Shown in pieces: positions 1 to 12,348 of a DNA stretch of 64,000 nt. The notes below the pieces were generated by a model. The model did no database searches and had not been told where the DNA came from. It worked only from the letters and a program-made list of their open reading frames with translations. Made by a program: the position numbers and the translations under genes. Origin of the DNA: Ovis canadensis. Its lineage: Eukaryota; Chordata; Mammalia; Artiodactyla; Bovidae. The stretch covers positions 41,591,501-41,655,500 of the forward strand of contig NC_091247.1 in the NCBI RefSeq assembly GCF_042477335.2. The letters are read 5' to 3'. Every line of letters begins with the position of its first letter. Position 1 is the first letter of the stretch.

Positions 1-1296
1 GACACAAATTAACTTGGTCTGGGTGGCAGTTTGAGCCTGCATTTTGAAAAGCTGTCTCTTAATTTCACTCTGAGTTTAAAATATGGCACACCTGGACACT
101 CTGGTTCTCTCCAGGGAACATACTAACTCAGGGTTGTTTTATGCATTTGAAGTCTACCATATGGAACAACTGTGTCATTAAAATGGGCATTAAAAAGATT
201 TGTTCACTCAGCTAGATTTAGACAGATATAATACTTGGCTCTTACATAGCACCTTTCACCTGTCCATCTCAAAATACGCCATTTGTAAACATGTATTGTT
301 ACAAACTCTGTATAAAAAAAGACTCTATTTGCCTTTTTCTCTCTGCAGAGAACATTTCCAACATACCATACAAGAAGTCCACACCAAGGTAAAAGATGGT
401 ACAAAAATAACAACAATGACAACAAAGCCATCCAAGAATGTTAAATGTGTATTATGTTAAATAGTAATTACAATCTGTCCACCCCTGGCAGACAAAGAGA
501 GGTTCTGCATATATCTCAAGAATTTGTTTTCTTTTGTCTCACCTTGGACCCTTCATAATAATGATGAATTCTGTTAGTAATACTTAAATTATCAGTGAAT
601 AAAATTGGTTGAAATCTCACCACCACTTTCACTTTAGTAATTCACTGTTTTGATGGCAAAAATTAATAGGATATCTATTCAATTTCTGTTTGGATTTTCA
701 TAACTGTCATACTATTTGTTTATCTAGATCTTTAGGTTTATTTCCTAAAAGGTCAGGACTCAGAGGACTATTCATTGCACCTTCCAAACTGTTAATATTC
801 CTCCTAGATTTAAATATATGTAAAATGTATTTACATGTATCTTTTCCCCCAACCCCAGTCTCTGTGATGCATACAGTGCCCATCTTCTCTTAATTTGCCA
901 TCTTTATTTGTGACTTCTTTGCTTGCATGGCACAAAAGATTTCTCATAATAAATATTACAAAACTGAGAAAAAACTCTGAGCTTCAGACAGCTCATTTAT
1001 CAAATCACATGTTACTATAAATTACTATATATATATATATATTTAAAATCTATCCTATATATGTACAGCAGAGTTTGTCAAATGGGATAGGACAAAGATC
1101 ATTGTATAAAGCTCAGCTACTAATATGTGCAAAATGGATCAATGATAGCAAGTAGAAGCTTGTATGCAAGGGAACATTCCACAAAATATAAATGGATAAA
1201 ATAAAACAGCCAATCATACACTATACCAGGCAACAGGAGAAGAGCCCTGTAAATATACTCTAGTTAATATACGTTTAATGTAAGAATCTTGTATTC
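1..1296. other. Unassigned non-coding sequence
   Basis: AT-rich sequence with no repeat family or gene that I recognise. A short (TA)n run lies at 1026-1042. The short open frames here show no domain, composition bias or conserved motif, so I read them as chance. Confidence 0.6.
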
Positions 1297-4142
1297 AGTA
1301 CAGTTCAGTCTCTCAGTCGTGTCCAACTTTGGGCAACCCCATGAACTGCAGCATGCCAAGCCTTCCTGTCCATAACCAACTCCCACAGTTTACTCAAACT
1401 CATGTCCATTGAGTTGATGAGCCATCCAACCATCTCATTTTCTGTCATTATCTTCTTCTCCCACCTTAAATCTTTTCCATCATCAGGGTCTTTTCACATG
1501 AGTCAGTTGTTCACATCAGGTGGCCAGAATATTGGAGTTTCAGCTTCAGCATCAGTCCTTTCAATGAATATTCAGGCCTGATTTCCTTTAGGATGAACTG
1601 GTTGGATCTCCTTGCTGTCCAAGTGACTCTCAAAATTCTTCTTCAACACCACAGATCAAAACCATCAAATTTTCAGTGCTCAGCTTTGTCTATAGTCCGA
1701 ATATAACATCTGTACATGACTACTAGAAAAACCATAGCTTTGACTAGATGGACCTTTTTTGGCAAAGTAACGTCTCTGCTTTTTAATAAGCCTGCCTAGG
1801 TTAGTCATAACTTTTCTTCCAAGGAACAAGCATCTTTTAATTTCACGGCTGCAGTCACCATCTGCAGTGATTTTGGAGCCCCAAAAAATAAAGTCTGACA
1901 CTGTTTCCACTGTTTCCCCATCTATTTGCCACGAAATGATGGGACTGGATGGCATAATCTTAGTTTTCTGAATACTGAGTTTTCAGCCAACTTTTTCACT
2001 CTCCTCTTTCACTTTCATCAAGAGGCTCTTTATTTCTTCGCTTTCTGCTGTAAGTGTGGTGTTCTCTGTATATCAGAGGTTATTGATATTTCTCCCGGCA
2101 ATCTTGATTCCAGCTTGTGCTTCTTCCAGTCCAGCGTTCCTCATGATGTACTCTGCATAGAAGTTAAATAAGCAAGGTGACAATATACCACATTGACGTA
2201 CTCATTTCCCGATTTGGAACCAGGCTGTTGTTCCATGTCCAGTTCTAACTGTTGCTTCTTGACCTGCATATAGATTTCTCAAGAGGCAGGTAGGTGGTCT
2301 GGTATTCCCATCTCTTTCAAACTTTTCCACAGTTTATTGTGATCCACACAGTCAAAAGTTTGGCATAGTCAATAAAGCAGAAGTAGATGTTTTTCTGGAA
2401 CTCTCTTGTTTTTTTGATGATCCAACAGACATTGACAATTTGATCTCTGGTTCCTCAGCCTTTTCTAAAACCAGCTTGATCATCTGGAAGTTCACGGTTT
2501 GTGTACTGTTAAAGCCTGGCTTGGAGAATTGTGACCATTTCTTTGATAGCGTGAGATGAGTGCAATTGTGTGGTAGTTTGAGCACACTATGGCATTGCCT
2601 TTCTTTGGGATTGGAATGAAAACTGACCTTTTCCAGTCCTGTGGCCACTGCTCACTTTTCCAAATTTGCTGGCATATTGAGTGCAGCACTTTCACAGCAT
2701 CATCTTTCAGGATTTGAATTAGCTCAACTGGAATTCTATCACCTCCACTATCTTTGTTCGTAGTGATGCTTTCTAAGGCTCACTTGACTTCACTTTCCAG
2801 GATGTCTGGCTCTAGATGAGTGATAACAAAATCGTAATTATCTTGGTCTTGAATATCTTTTTTGTACAGTTCTTCTGTGTATTCCTGCCACCTCTTCTTA
2901 ATATCTTCTGCTTCTGTTAGGTCCATACAATTTCTGTCCTTTATCGAGCCCATCTTTGCATGAAAGTTTCCCTTGGTATCTCTAATTTTCTTGAAGAGAT
3001 CTCTAGTCTTTCCCATTCTGTTGTTTTCCTCGATTTCTTTGCATTGATCGCTGAGGAAGGCTTTCTTATCTCTACTTGCTATTCTTTGGAACTCTTCATT
3101 CAGATGCTTATATCTTTCCTTTTGCCCTTTGCTTTTCGCCTCTCTTTTCACAGCTATTTGTAAGGCCTCCCCAGACAGCCATTTGGCTTTTTTGCATTTC
3201 TTTTCCATGGGGATGGTCTTGATCCCTGTCTCCTGTACAATGTCACAAACCTCATTCCATAGTTCATCAGGCACTCTATCTAGTCCCTTAAATCTATTTC
3301 TCACTTCCACTGTATAATCATAAAGGATTTGATTTAGGTCATACCTGAATAGCCTAGTGGTTTTCCCTACTTTCTTCAATTTCAGTCTGAATTTGGCAAG
3401 AAGGAGTTCATGATCTGAGCCACAGTCAGCTCCCAGTCTTGTCTTTGTTGACTGTATAGAGCTTCTCCTTCTTTGGCTGCAAAGAATATAATCAATCTGA
3501 TTTCGGTGTTGACCATCTGGTGATGTCCATGTGTAGAGTCTTCTCTTGTGCTGTTGGGAGAAGGTGTTTGCTATGACCAGTGCATTTTCTTGGCAAAACT
3601 CTATTAGTCTTTGCCATGCTTCATTCCATATTCCAAGGCCAAATTTACCTGTTACTCCAGGTGTTTCTTGACTTCCTACTTTTGAATTCCAGTCCCCTAT
3701 AATGAAAAGGATATCTTTTTCGGGTGTTAGTTCTAAAAGGTCTTGTAGGTCTTCATAGAACCATTCAGATTCAGCTTCCTCATCATTACTGGTTGGGGCA
3801 TAGACTTGGATTACTGTGGTATTGAATGGTTTGCTTTGGAAACAGAGATCATTCTGCCTTTTTGAGATTGCATCCAAGTACTGCATTTCAGACTCTTTTG
3901 TTGACCATGATGGCTACTCCATTTCTTCTGAGGGATTCCTGCCTGCAGTAGTAGATATAATGGTCATCTGAGTTCAATTCACCCATTCCAGTCCATTTTA
4001 GTTCGCTGATTCCTAGAATGTCAACGTTCACTCTTGCCATCTCCTGTTTGACAATTTCCAATTTGCCTTGATTCATGGACCTGACATTCCAGGTTCCTAC
4101 GCAATATTGCTCTTTACAGCATCAGGCCTTGCTTCTATTACC
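1297..4142 (-). mobile_element. BovB LINE copy 1, 3' end to 5' leader, decayed
   Basis: This is an RTE-clade LINE in minus orientation. Its 3' tail, the CAGTTCAGT-type end shared with Bov SINEs, is at 1297 and it runs into the 5' leader near 4142. Minus-strand frames 4076-3888 and 3886-2780 encode most of the APE-type endonuclease, including the VYAPTS, GDWN, QIDYIL and GSDHEL motifs. A frameshift near 3887 splits them. The reverse transcriptase part (about 1950-2760) is badly decayed. The catalytic YADD box at 2061-2072 now reads YTEN, so both metal-binding aspartates are lost. The right edge abuts a second BovB in the same orientation without its 3' half. Confidence 0.95.
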
Positions 4143-4431
4143 AGTCTGACTTTGGTGTCAACCATCTGGTGATGTCCATCTATAGAGTCTTCTCTTGTGT
4201 TGTTGGAAGAGCTTGTTTGCTATGACTAGCGCGTTCTCTTGACAAAACTCTGTTAGACTTTGCCCTGCTTCATTCCGTATTCCAAGGAAAAATTTGCCTG
4301 TTACTCCCGGTGTTTCTAGACTTCCTACATTTGCATTCCAGTACCCTATAATGAAAACAATATCTTTTGAGGGTGTTAGTTCTAAAAGGTCCTGTAGATC
4401 TTCATAGAACTGTTCAACTTCAGCTTCCTCA
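4143..4431 (-). mobile_element. BovB LINE fragment (endonuclease region), left part of a split copy
   Basis: This repeats the endonuclease region already seen at about 3502-3782, in the same minus orientation but around 10 percent different, so it is a separate copy. It stops at 4431, where a plus-strand BovB begins. The continuation of this copy resumes at 6183. The last ~54 bases (4378-4431) are present again at 6183-6235. Confidence 0.85.
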
Positions 4432-6182
4432 GGATCAATGCAAAGAAATAGAGGAAAACAACAGAATGGGAAAGACTAGAGATCTCTTCAAGAAAATTAA
4501 AGATACCAAGGGAACATTTCATGCAAAGATGGGCTTGATAAAGGACAGAAATTGTATGGACATAACAGAAGCAGAAGATATTAAGAAGAGGTGGCAGGAA
4601 TACACAGAACTGTGCAAAAAAGATATTCAAGACCAAGATAATCATGGTGGTGTGATCACTCACCTAGAGCCAGACATCCTGGAATGTGAAGTCAAGTGGG
4701 CCTTAGAAAGCATCACCACAAACAAAGCTAGTGGAGGTGATGGAATTCCAGTTGAGCTAATTCAAATCCTGAAAGATGATGCTGTGAAAGTGCTGCACTC
4801 AATATGCCAGCAAATTTGGAAAAGTGAGCAGTGGCCACAGGACTGGAAAAGGTCAGTTTTCATTCCAATCCTGAAGAAGGCAATGCCAAAGAATGCTCAA
4901 ACTACCGCACAATTGCACTCATCTCACGCTAGTAAAGTAATGCTCAAAATTCTCCAAGCCAGGCTTCAGCAATATGCGAGCCATGAACTTCCAGATGATC
5001 AAGCTGGTTTTAGAAAAGGCAGAGGAACCAGAGATCAAATTGCCAACATCTGCTGGATCATCAAAAAATCAAGAAAATTCCAGAAAAATATCTATTTCCA
5101 CTTTATTGACTACACCAAACCCTTTGACTGTGTGGATCACAATAAACTGTGGAAAAGTCTGAAAGAGATGAGAATACCAGACCACCTGACTTGCCTCATG
5201 TGAAACCTATATGCAGGTCAGGAAGCAACAGTTAGAACTGCATATGGAACAACTGACTGGCTCCAAATAGGAAAAGGAATCCATCAAGGCTGTATATTGT
5301 CACCCTGCTTATTTAACTTCTATGCAGAGTACATCATGAGAAATGCTGGAAGCTGGAATCAGGATTGCCGGGAGAAATATCAATAACCTCAGATATGCAG
5401 ATGACTCCACCCTTATGGCAGAAAGTGAAGAGGAGCTAAAAAGCCTCTTGATGAAAGTGAAAGAGGAGAGTGAAAAAGTTGGCTTAAAGCTCAACATTCA
5501 GAAAATGAAGATCATGGCATCTGGTCCCATCACTTCATGGTAAATACATGGGGAAATGGTAGAATCAGTGTCAGACTCTATTTTGGGGGGCTCCAAAATC
5601 ACTGCAGATGGTGATTGCAGCCATGAAATTAAAAGACGCTTACTCCTTGGAAGAAAAGTTATGATCAACCTAGATAGCATATTAAAAAGCAGAGATATTA
5701 CTTTGCCAACAAAGGTCCATCTAGTCAAGGCTATGGTTTTTCCAATGGTCATGTATGGATGTGAGAGTTGGACTGTGAAGAAAGCTGAGTGCCAAAGAAT
5801 AATGCTTTTGAAGCGTGGTGTTGGAGAAGACTCTTGAGAGTCCCTTGGACTGCAAGGACATCCAACCAGTTCATCCTAAAGGAGACCAGTCCTGGGTGTT
5901 CATTGGAAGGACTGAGGCTGAGGCTGAAACTCCAGTACTTTGGCCATCTCATGCGAAGAGTTCAGTCATTGGAAAAGACTGTGATGCTGGGAGGGTTTGG
6001 GGGCAGGAGGAGAAGGGGATGACAAAGGATGAGATGGCTGGATGGCATCATCAGCTCGATGGACATGAATTTGAGTCAACTCTGGGAGTCGGTGTTGGAC
6101 AGGGAGGCCTGGCACGCTGTCATTCATGAAGTCGCAAAGAGTTGGACACGACTGAGTGACTGAACTGAACTGAACTGAACTG
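4432..6182 (+). mobile_element. BovB LINE copy, 5'-truncated, nested in a minus-strand BovB
   Basis: This is the plus-strand BovB from the linker before the reverse transcriptase to the 3' tail (repeated GAACT units at 6160-6181). The main frame, up to 5203, carries the linker and the fingers/palm part of the RT, with the FIDYTKPFD motif A. A stop and small frameshifts follow. The YADD catalytic box is intact at 5394-5405. A separate frame at 5556-5837 carries the C-terminal YGCESWT region. A TAA replaces a conserved Gln codon near 5541. It is a dead copy. The left junction shares CTTCCTCA with the flanking BovB. Confidence 0.95.
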
Positions 6183-6956
6183 AGTTCCTAAAGGTCTTAT
6201 AGGTCTTCATAGAACCTTTCAACTTCAGCTTTTCAGCATCACTGGTCAGGGCATAGACTTGGATTACTGTGATATTGAATGGTTTGCCTTGGAAATGAAC
6301 AGAGATCATTATGTCATTTTTGAGATTGCATCCAAGTGCTACATTTCAGAATCTTTTGTTGACTATGATGGCTACTCTATTTCTTCTAAGGGATTCTTGT
6401 CCACAGTAGTAGATATAATGGTAATCTGAGTTAAATTCGCCCATTCCCGTCCATTTTAGTTTGCTGATTCCTAAAATGTCAATGTTCACTCTTGCCATCT
6501 CCTGTTTGACCAGTTCTAATTTGCATTGATTCATGGACCTAACATTCCAGGTTCCTAGGCAATATAGATCTTTACAGCATCAGGCTTTAATTCCATCATC
6601 AGTCACATCCACAACTAGGTGTTGTTTTTGCTTTGGCTCCATCTCTTCATTCTTTCTCAAGTTATTTCTCCACTGACCTCCAGTAGCATATTGGGCACCT
6701 ACTGGCCTGTGGAGTTCATCTTTCAGTGTCCTGTCTTTTTGCTTTTCCATACTGTTCATGGGATTCTCAAGGCAAGAATACTGAAATGGTTTGCCATTTC
6801 CTTCTCCAGTGGACCACACATTGTCAGAACTCTCCACCAAGACCTGTCCATCTTGAGTGACCCTACACAGCATGGCTCATAGTTTCATTGAGTTAGACAA
6901 GGCTGTGGTCCATGTGATTAGATTGGTTAGTTTTCTGTGATGTGGTTTTTCAGTCT
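6183..6956 (-). mobile_element. BovB LINE fragment (5' third), right part of a split copy
   Basis: This is minus-orientation BovB from the endonuclease into the 5' leader. It starts in the sequence that ends the 4143-4431 fragment, so the two are best read as one older BovB broken by the plus-strand insertion. The frame at 6534-6346 holds the endonuclease N-terminus with the ISKLKW site, where the family Glu of SELKW is now Lys, which would kill catalysis. Confidence 0.9.
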
Positions 6957-7223
6957 GTATGAACAATTTCCAGATAATAAAATTTAAAACGTCAGTTTTA
7001 AAGAGGTTTTAAGAAGTTAGTTATCATTCACAGAGTTCCCATAGTATCTTAAAAATGACTGAAAGCTTAAATGATAACAGGGACTAACTAGTCATCATTA
7101 ATGAATGACACGTGCAGGTGTACATATAACATCACGGAGTGCATTGTAACAATAGCTTGCTGTGATGTGTATCCTAACAGAAAGTCTTTCTTTGAACATA
7201 TAAACATATGTTCATACATAACA

Positions 7224-7449
7224 TTGTTGTTGTTTTTTAGTCTCTCAATCATGTCCTACTCTTTGGGACTCCATAGACTGTTGCCCACCAGGCTCCTCTG
7301 TCCATGGAATTTTCCAGGCAAGAATACTGAAGTGGGTTGCCATTTCCTTCTCCAAGGGATCTTCTCAACCCAGGGATCAAACTCATGTTTCCTGCATTAG
7401 CAAACATTGGCAGGCAGATTCTTTACCAATGAGCTACCATGGAAGCCCT
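7224..7449 (-). mobile_element. Bov-tA SINE
   Basis: This is a tRNA-derived head fused to a BovA tail, in minus orientation. The tail starts near 7232 and the head ends in GAAGCCC near 7446. A short insertion around 7403-7415 breaks the head. I see no clear target-site duplication. Confidence 0.93.
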
Positions 7450-7549
7450 TATACCTGCATAGATAAGTTTAAAAGTAAATGTGTGGTAATTAAATGCATA
7501 CACTCACACATATATCTGCCATCATTTTTTTTTCAAAGTTAGGATTTCT

Positions 7550-7920
7550 CCCTTTTTAATATATAAAATTTTTAATGTAAAGTTTTATGCTCACAGCAAA
7601 ACTGATTAGAAATTACAGACAGTTCCCATACCCCAACTTCCCCCATACATATACAATTTTCAATTCTATGACCTCAACAACCCTACCAGAATGATGCATT
7701 TATTACAACTGATGAAACAACATTAATACAGATTATCATCTAAAGTCATCCTTGGTTGTAGTACATGTATGGTTTTTAATAAATGCATAATGACACATTC
7801 CTATCAGTATAGTCACGCAAGAGTATGTTGTGTCCTAAAAATCCCCTGTGCTCCAACTATTCATCTTTTCGTTTTTCTTTTGGCATTTTGCTTTACACAG
7901 ACTATCTACTTAATCAATTG
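7550..7920 (-). mobile_element. Old L1 3' UTR fragment
   Basis: The sequence resembles the 3' UTR of old mammalian L1M elements read in antisense: 'tcacagcaaaa', then a region ending in the CCTGTGCTCC-type motif near 7852. The same family occurs at 51880-52440. It is heavily diverged. Confidence 0.7.
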
Positions 7921-8370
7921 ACTACACCAATTTACATTCTCACCAACAGTGTAGAAGGGTTTAGTTTTCTCCACACCTTCTCCAGCATTTATTATTTGTA
8001 GATGTTTTGATGATAGCCATTCTGACTAATGTGAGGTGATAGCTTATTGTAGTTTTGATTAGTATTGACCTAGTAATTAATAATTTGGTCAACTTTTCAT
8101 GTGCTGATTTGCCATCTGTATGTGTTCTTTGGAGAAATGTCTATTTAGGTCCTCTGCCCAATCTTTTCTCCCACTCTCTCTCTCTTTTTGTTTTGTTTTG
8201 TTTTGTTTTGTTTTGTTTTTGGATAGGGCTTTCTGTTTTTCCATATTGAGTTGTATGAGTTGTTTGTATATTTTAGATATAATGCATTGTAACTCAATTC
8301 ATTTACAAATATTTTCTCCCATTTCATAGGTTATCTTTTTGTTTTTTGTTGGTTTCCTTTGCTGCAAAAA
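7921..8370 (-). mobile_element. L1 ORF2 C-terminal region, antisense
   Basis: Antisense of the last part of L1 ORF2: the CACCAACAGTGTA-type motif at 7940-7953, then 'ccattctgac' and the region before the stop. It contains a (TTTTG)n expansion at about 8185-8219, which is why short open frames appear here. There is no coding potential. Confidence 0.85.
8185..8219. repeat. (TTTTG)n simple repeat
   Basis: About seven units of TTTTG lie inside the L1 antisense fragment. A polymorphic pentanucleotide marker is plausible. Confidence 0.9.
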
Positions 8371-8715
8371 ATAAAATAAAACCATTTTTGAAATTAACAA
8401 GGGTGAATCCTATTGAGGCAGAAGACACACATGTACCTTTGAAGGGAGTAGCTGCTCCTCAGTACTAGGTAACCACTTCTATGCAAGAATGAAGGCCCAG
8501 CGGACAGATATTCTGACCTCCCAACAGGAACTGAAAATCTGAATTTTTTAAACTTGAAAGCTTTTAATTTTTAAATGTTGGCTCCAATGTTTTAAAAATC
8601 CTATACCTTTTGATCAAAAGTACTTTACTAATTTAGTAATTACAAAAGTAATTTAGTATCCCAGCACCCATAGAAATATTTATAAGTTAAATTTACTATT
8701 AGAAATAGCTATGTT

Positions 8716-9243
8716 TCATCAACAAAATGAAGAGACAGTTTGCAGAATAGGAGAAAGCATTTGCTAAACCATATATCAGATAAGGATTGATAACTAAAGT
8801 AAAAACAATCATACAACTCAATAACAAAAAGAAAAAGACCCACTTAAAAATTGGACAAAGGGCCTGAAAAGAGATTTCATCAAAAAGGATAAGAAGTGGT
8901 CAACGGACACATGAAAAGTTGCTCAACGTCACTAACCATCAGGAAAATGCAAATTAAAACTACAATGAACTACCACCTCACACCTGTTTAGACATCTATC
9001 ACTTAAAAAAAAAAAAAAGATAATTATTGGAAAGGATGTGGAGGGAAAGGGTCCCTGGTATACTGTTGGGAATGCAGATTGGTTACAGCCATTATGAAAA
9101 TCAGTATGGTGATGTCTCAAAAAATTAAGAATTAAACTACCATATGATCAAGCAATTCCACTTCTGGATATTTATCAAAAGGAATTGAAATCAGAATCTG
9201 AAAGGAAAATATCTGCATTCCCATGTTCATTGAAGCTTTACAA
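8716..9243 (+). mobile_element. L1 ORF2 C-terminal fragment, old
   Basis: Plus-strand L1 with the recognisable order of the ORF2 end: the hexanucleotide-rich 'acatgaaaag' block at 8910, then the region encoding the cysteine-rich stretch. It has many stops and an A14 run at 9005-9018. It is in the opposite orientation to the fragment just upstream, so it is a separate insertion. Confidence 0.8.
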
Positions 9244-9419
9244 GTATATCTTAATTTTTTTAAGTTTCCTTTACACCACTTTACTTCTACAAAAGATCTA
9301 TGTTAGTACCTATTTTCACTAATAAAAAGAAATACAAAGTGGATTTTCACTTTTATGAAAAGAAAGCCAAATTAGTGACAAAGGAGTGGAGCATCAGACA
9401 ATAGTATGTAATATTGTTC

Positions 9420-9760
9420 TAAAAATCTCATTTCTAGAGATCTGTACTAGAAATAAATCTACACATATAAGAAAATAATATATCTACAAGATTGTTCATT
9501 GTGATATTATTCCTAATATTAAAAGATTAGAAACAACCTAAATGCCCAGCAATGGGCCACTGTTGAATAAAGTATAATATATCCACAAAGAATACCATGC
9601 AGCTGTGAAAATAATAAAGAAGGTGTCTATGAACCTATTAGAAAAGATCTTCAGGGGAAAAAGTAAGGAGCAAAAATTTTGTTACAAGAAAAGGAGGAGT
9701 GAAAATGGCATATCCACATGAATTTGCTGGGTTTTGGATATTTTTCCATGAGTACTGAAA
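9420..9760 (+). mobile_element. Old L1 3' end fragment
   Basis: The order of motifs ('aaacaaccta', 'aatgcccagc', 'accatgcagc', then the TTAAGTG-like region) matches the 3' end of old L1 elements. It is diverged and non-coding. Confidence 0.65.
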
Positions 9761-9841
9761 GTAAAAATTAGAAGGAGAGAAAAGAGATAAGATGGATGAG
9801 GAATGAGTGAAAGTGAGATTCTCATTTCAATAATGTTTGAC

Positions 9842-10860
9842 CTTTACAACTAATCTCAAAAATATACAAGCAACTTCTGCAGCTCAACTCCAGAAAAATA
9901 AACGACCCAATCAAAAAATGGGCCAAAGAACTAAATAGACATTTCTCCAAAGAAGACATACGGATGGCTAACAAACACATGAAAAGATGCTCAACATCAC
10001 TCATTATTAGAGAAATGCAAATCAAAACCACAATGAGGTACCACTTCACACCAGTCAGAATGTCTGCGATCCAAAAATCTGCAAGCAATAAATGCTGGAG
10101 AGGGTGTGGAGAAAAGGGAACCCTCCTACACTGTTGGTGGGAATGCAAACTAGTACAGCCACTATGGAGAACAGTGTGGAGATTCCTTAAAAAATTGCAA
10201 ATAGAACTACCTTATGACCCAGCAATCCCACTTCTGGGCATACACACCGAGGAAACCAGAATTGAAAGAGACACATGTACCCCAATGTTCATCGCAGCAC
10301 TGTTTATAATAGCCAGGACATGGAAACAACCTAGATGTCCATCAGCAGATGAATGGATAAGAAAGCTGTGGTACATATACACAATGGAGTATTACTCAGC
10401 CGTTAAAAAGAATTCATTTGAATCAGTTCTGATGAGATGGATGAAACTGGAGCCGATTATACAGAGTGAAGTAAGCCAGAAAGAAAAACACCAATACAGT
10501 ATACTAACACATATATATGGAATTTAGGAAGATGGCAATGATGACCCTGTATGCAAGACAGGGAAAGAGACACAGATGTGTATAATGGACTTTTGGACTC
10601 AGAGGGAGAGGGAGAGGGTGGGATGATTTGGGAGAATGACATTCTAACATGTATACTATCATGTGAATTGAATCGCCAGTCTATGTCTGACGTAGGATGC
10701 AGCATGCTTGGGGCTGGTGCATGGGGATGACCCAGAAAGATGTTCTGGGGAGGGAGGTGGGAGGGGGGTTCATGTTTGGGAATGCATGTAAGAATTAAAG
10801 ATTTTAAAATTTAAAAAATAAAAAACTAAAAATTAAAAAAAAATAAAATAAAATAAAACG
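9842..10860 (+). mobile_element. Ruminant L1, 5'-truncated 3' end with A-rich tail
   Basis: This is a relatively young L1 end. An open frame (9964-10527, 187 codons) is the C-terminus of the ORF2 protein. It has the cysteine-rich segment [18 protein letters not shown] and the conserved [20 protein letters not shown] block, and it ends at the native stop after IYGI. A G-rich 3' UTR (10600-10770) and an A-rich tail (10800-10860) follow. Endonuclease and reverse transcriptase are missing through 5' truncation, so it cannot encode a working enzyme. Confidence 0.93.
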
Positions 10861-11259
10861 TGGTGTTAAATATTTTTTAATCTAATTTTATTAACTCTCA
10901 AAAAAATTAAAGATATACATATAAACCAGTGCTTGGTAATTCACCACTGCGAGAGCAGCAGCAAAACAAACTGCAAGCTCACAACTTTTCTTGATGCCAT
11001 TAGACAACCGTAGTCACAGAACTAATTAGCTTGCAATCTACAGAGAGACAAGTGCTGGAGGGAGTAACAGGATATGAGCACGTGCTTACTTAGGACAGAC
11101 AGAGACAGACATAGGAAAGAAAGAATCTGCTCAGAATGTCAACAAATTTGTGGAGAACACGCTTAGGTTACAAAGAGAATTGTGGAGCCACTTAAGCCTT
11201 AATAAAGGCAAATGGTATCCATTTCCATACATAAAAACTATTTACTTCAGTTTCTAGTA
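10861..11259. other. Unassigned non-coding sequence
   Basis: I do not recognise any gene or repeat here. AATAAA at about 11211 is the only signal-like motif, and its surroundings do not support a transcript end. Confidence 0.5.
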
Positions 11260-11339
11260 TTCTACATATGATTTCTAGTTTTCAACAAAAAAATATGAAA
11301 CATGAAAAAAAAACAATAAAAATCAGTCAATTGTCAAGA

Positions 11340-11745
11340 GACTATACAATCAATAGAACCATACTTGCATATAGAACAGATGTTAAAAATATCAGAGAAT
11401 TTAAAATAACTGTTATCCCTATATTAAAATCTCTACTAGAAAAGATAAACATGAAATACCAGGTGGATAATTTCAACACTGAAGAACTGATAAAAAGAAT
11501 CCAATGGAAATGTTATTAACTAGAATATAGTAAGAGAGATGAAAAATGACTTCAACAGTGACTTCACGTAAACTTGACAGCCTGCAGAAAGAATCAGTGA
11601 CCTTAAAGGTATGTTAATAGAAGTCACTCAAGCTGAATCACAAGAAAAAGTGTAAAAATAAAGGGACAGAATATCCAAGAACCGTGGGATAATATCAAAC
11701 AGCCTAATATATGTACAATTGGAATCTAAAAATGGTGAAAGAGTA
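11340..11745 (+). mobile_element. Old L1 ORF1 region
   Basis: Plus-strand match to the ORF1 region of L1M-type elements: a run encoding an NIREFK-like segment at about 11390, then the block around 11665-11740 ending in 'aattggaatc'. Stops break the frame. Confidence 0.65.
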
Positions 11746-11782
11746 GTTGCTTTAGAGGCAAGAAAGCCCTCTCTCAACACTT

Positions 11783-11897
11783 TTTGTCAGTCCTGTCAGA
11801 CTCTTTGCAGCCCCATGGTGTGCAGCACACCAAGCTCCCTGTCCTTCACTATCTCCTGGAGTTTGCTCAGACTCATGTTCCATTGAGATGATCATGC
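11783..11897 (-). mobile_element. BovB 3' tail fragment
   Basis: A short minus-strand BovB 3' end ('gactctttgcagccccatgg' and following). It lacks the terminal CAGTTCAGT repeats and is flanked by L1 on both sides. Confidence 0.8.
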
Positions 11898-12348
11898 TGT
11901 TCAATAGTACACTGAAATTCTTAGCCTGTGCAATAAAGAAAGTAAAAGAAATAAAATTCATACATATTTAAAGGGAAAAAATAAAGCTATTCACAGACAA
12001 CATGCTTCTAAACATGGAAAATGCCAAAGAAACTTTTTAAAAGCTCCTAGAAACAACAAATGAGTTTAGCAAATTAGCAAGATACTAGGTCAATAAACAA
12101 AATAAATCGTATTTATATATCTGAGCAATAAACACTTGAAATACAAATTTTCTAAAAAAGTGCCTACTACAATAGCTCAAAAGAATGAAATTCTAAATAT
12201 AAATCTAACAAAATATATTCAGAATCTGTATTCAGAAATCTTTATAAATCTATAAAAACTAAATAAATGAAAATATATATCATGTTAATAGTTAGAAGAC
12301 TTGATAAGGATAAGGCAAGCATCGATTCTTCCCAAAATTGATCTATAG
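11898..12348 (+). mobile_element. Old L1 ORF2 fragment (reverse transcriptase region)
   Basis: Plus-strand L1 just beyond the RT palm: 'gcaataaagaaa', 'aaagaaataaaa', then the region before the WKxI block and the 'cccaaa' segment. Numerous stops. It could belong to the same old L1 as 11340-11745, with the intervening ORF2 part deleted. Confidence 0.7.
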
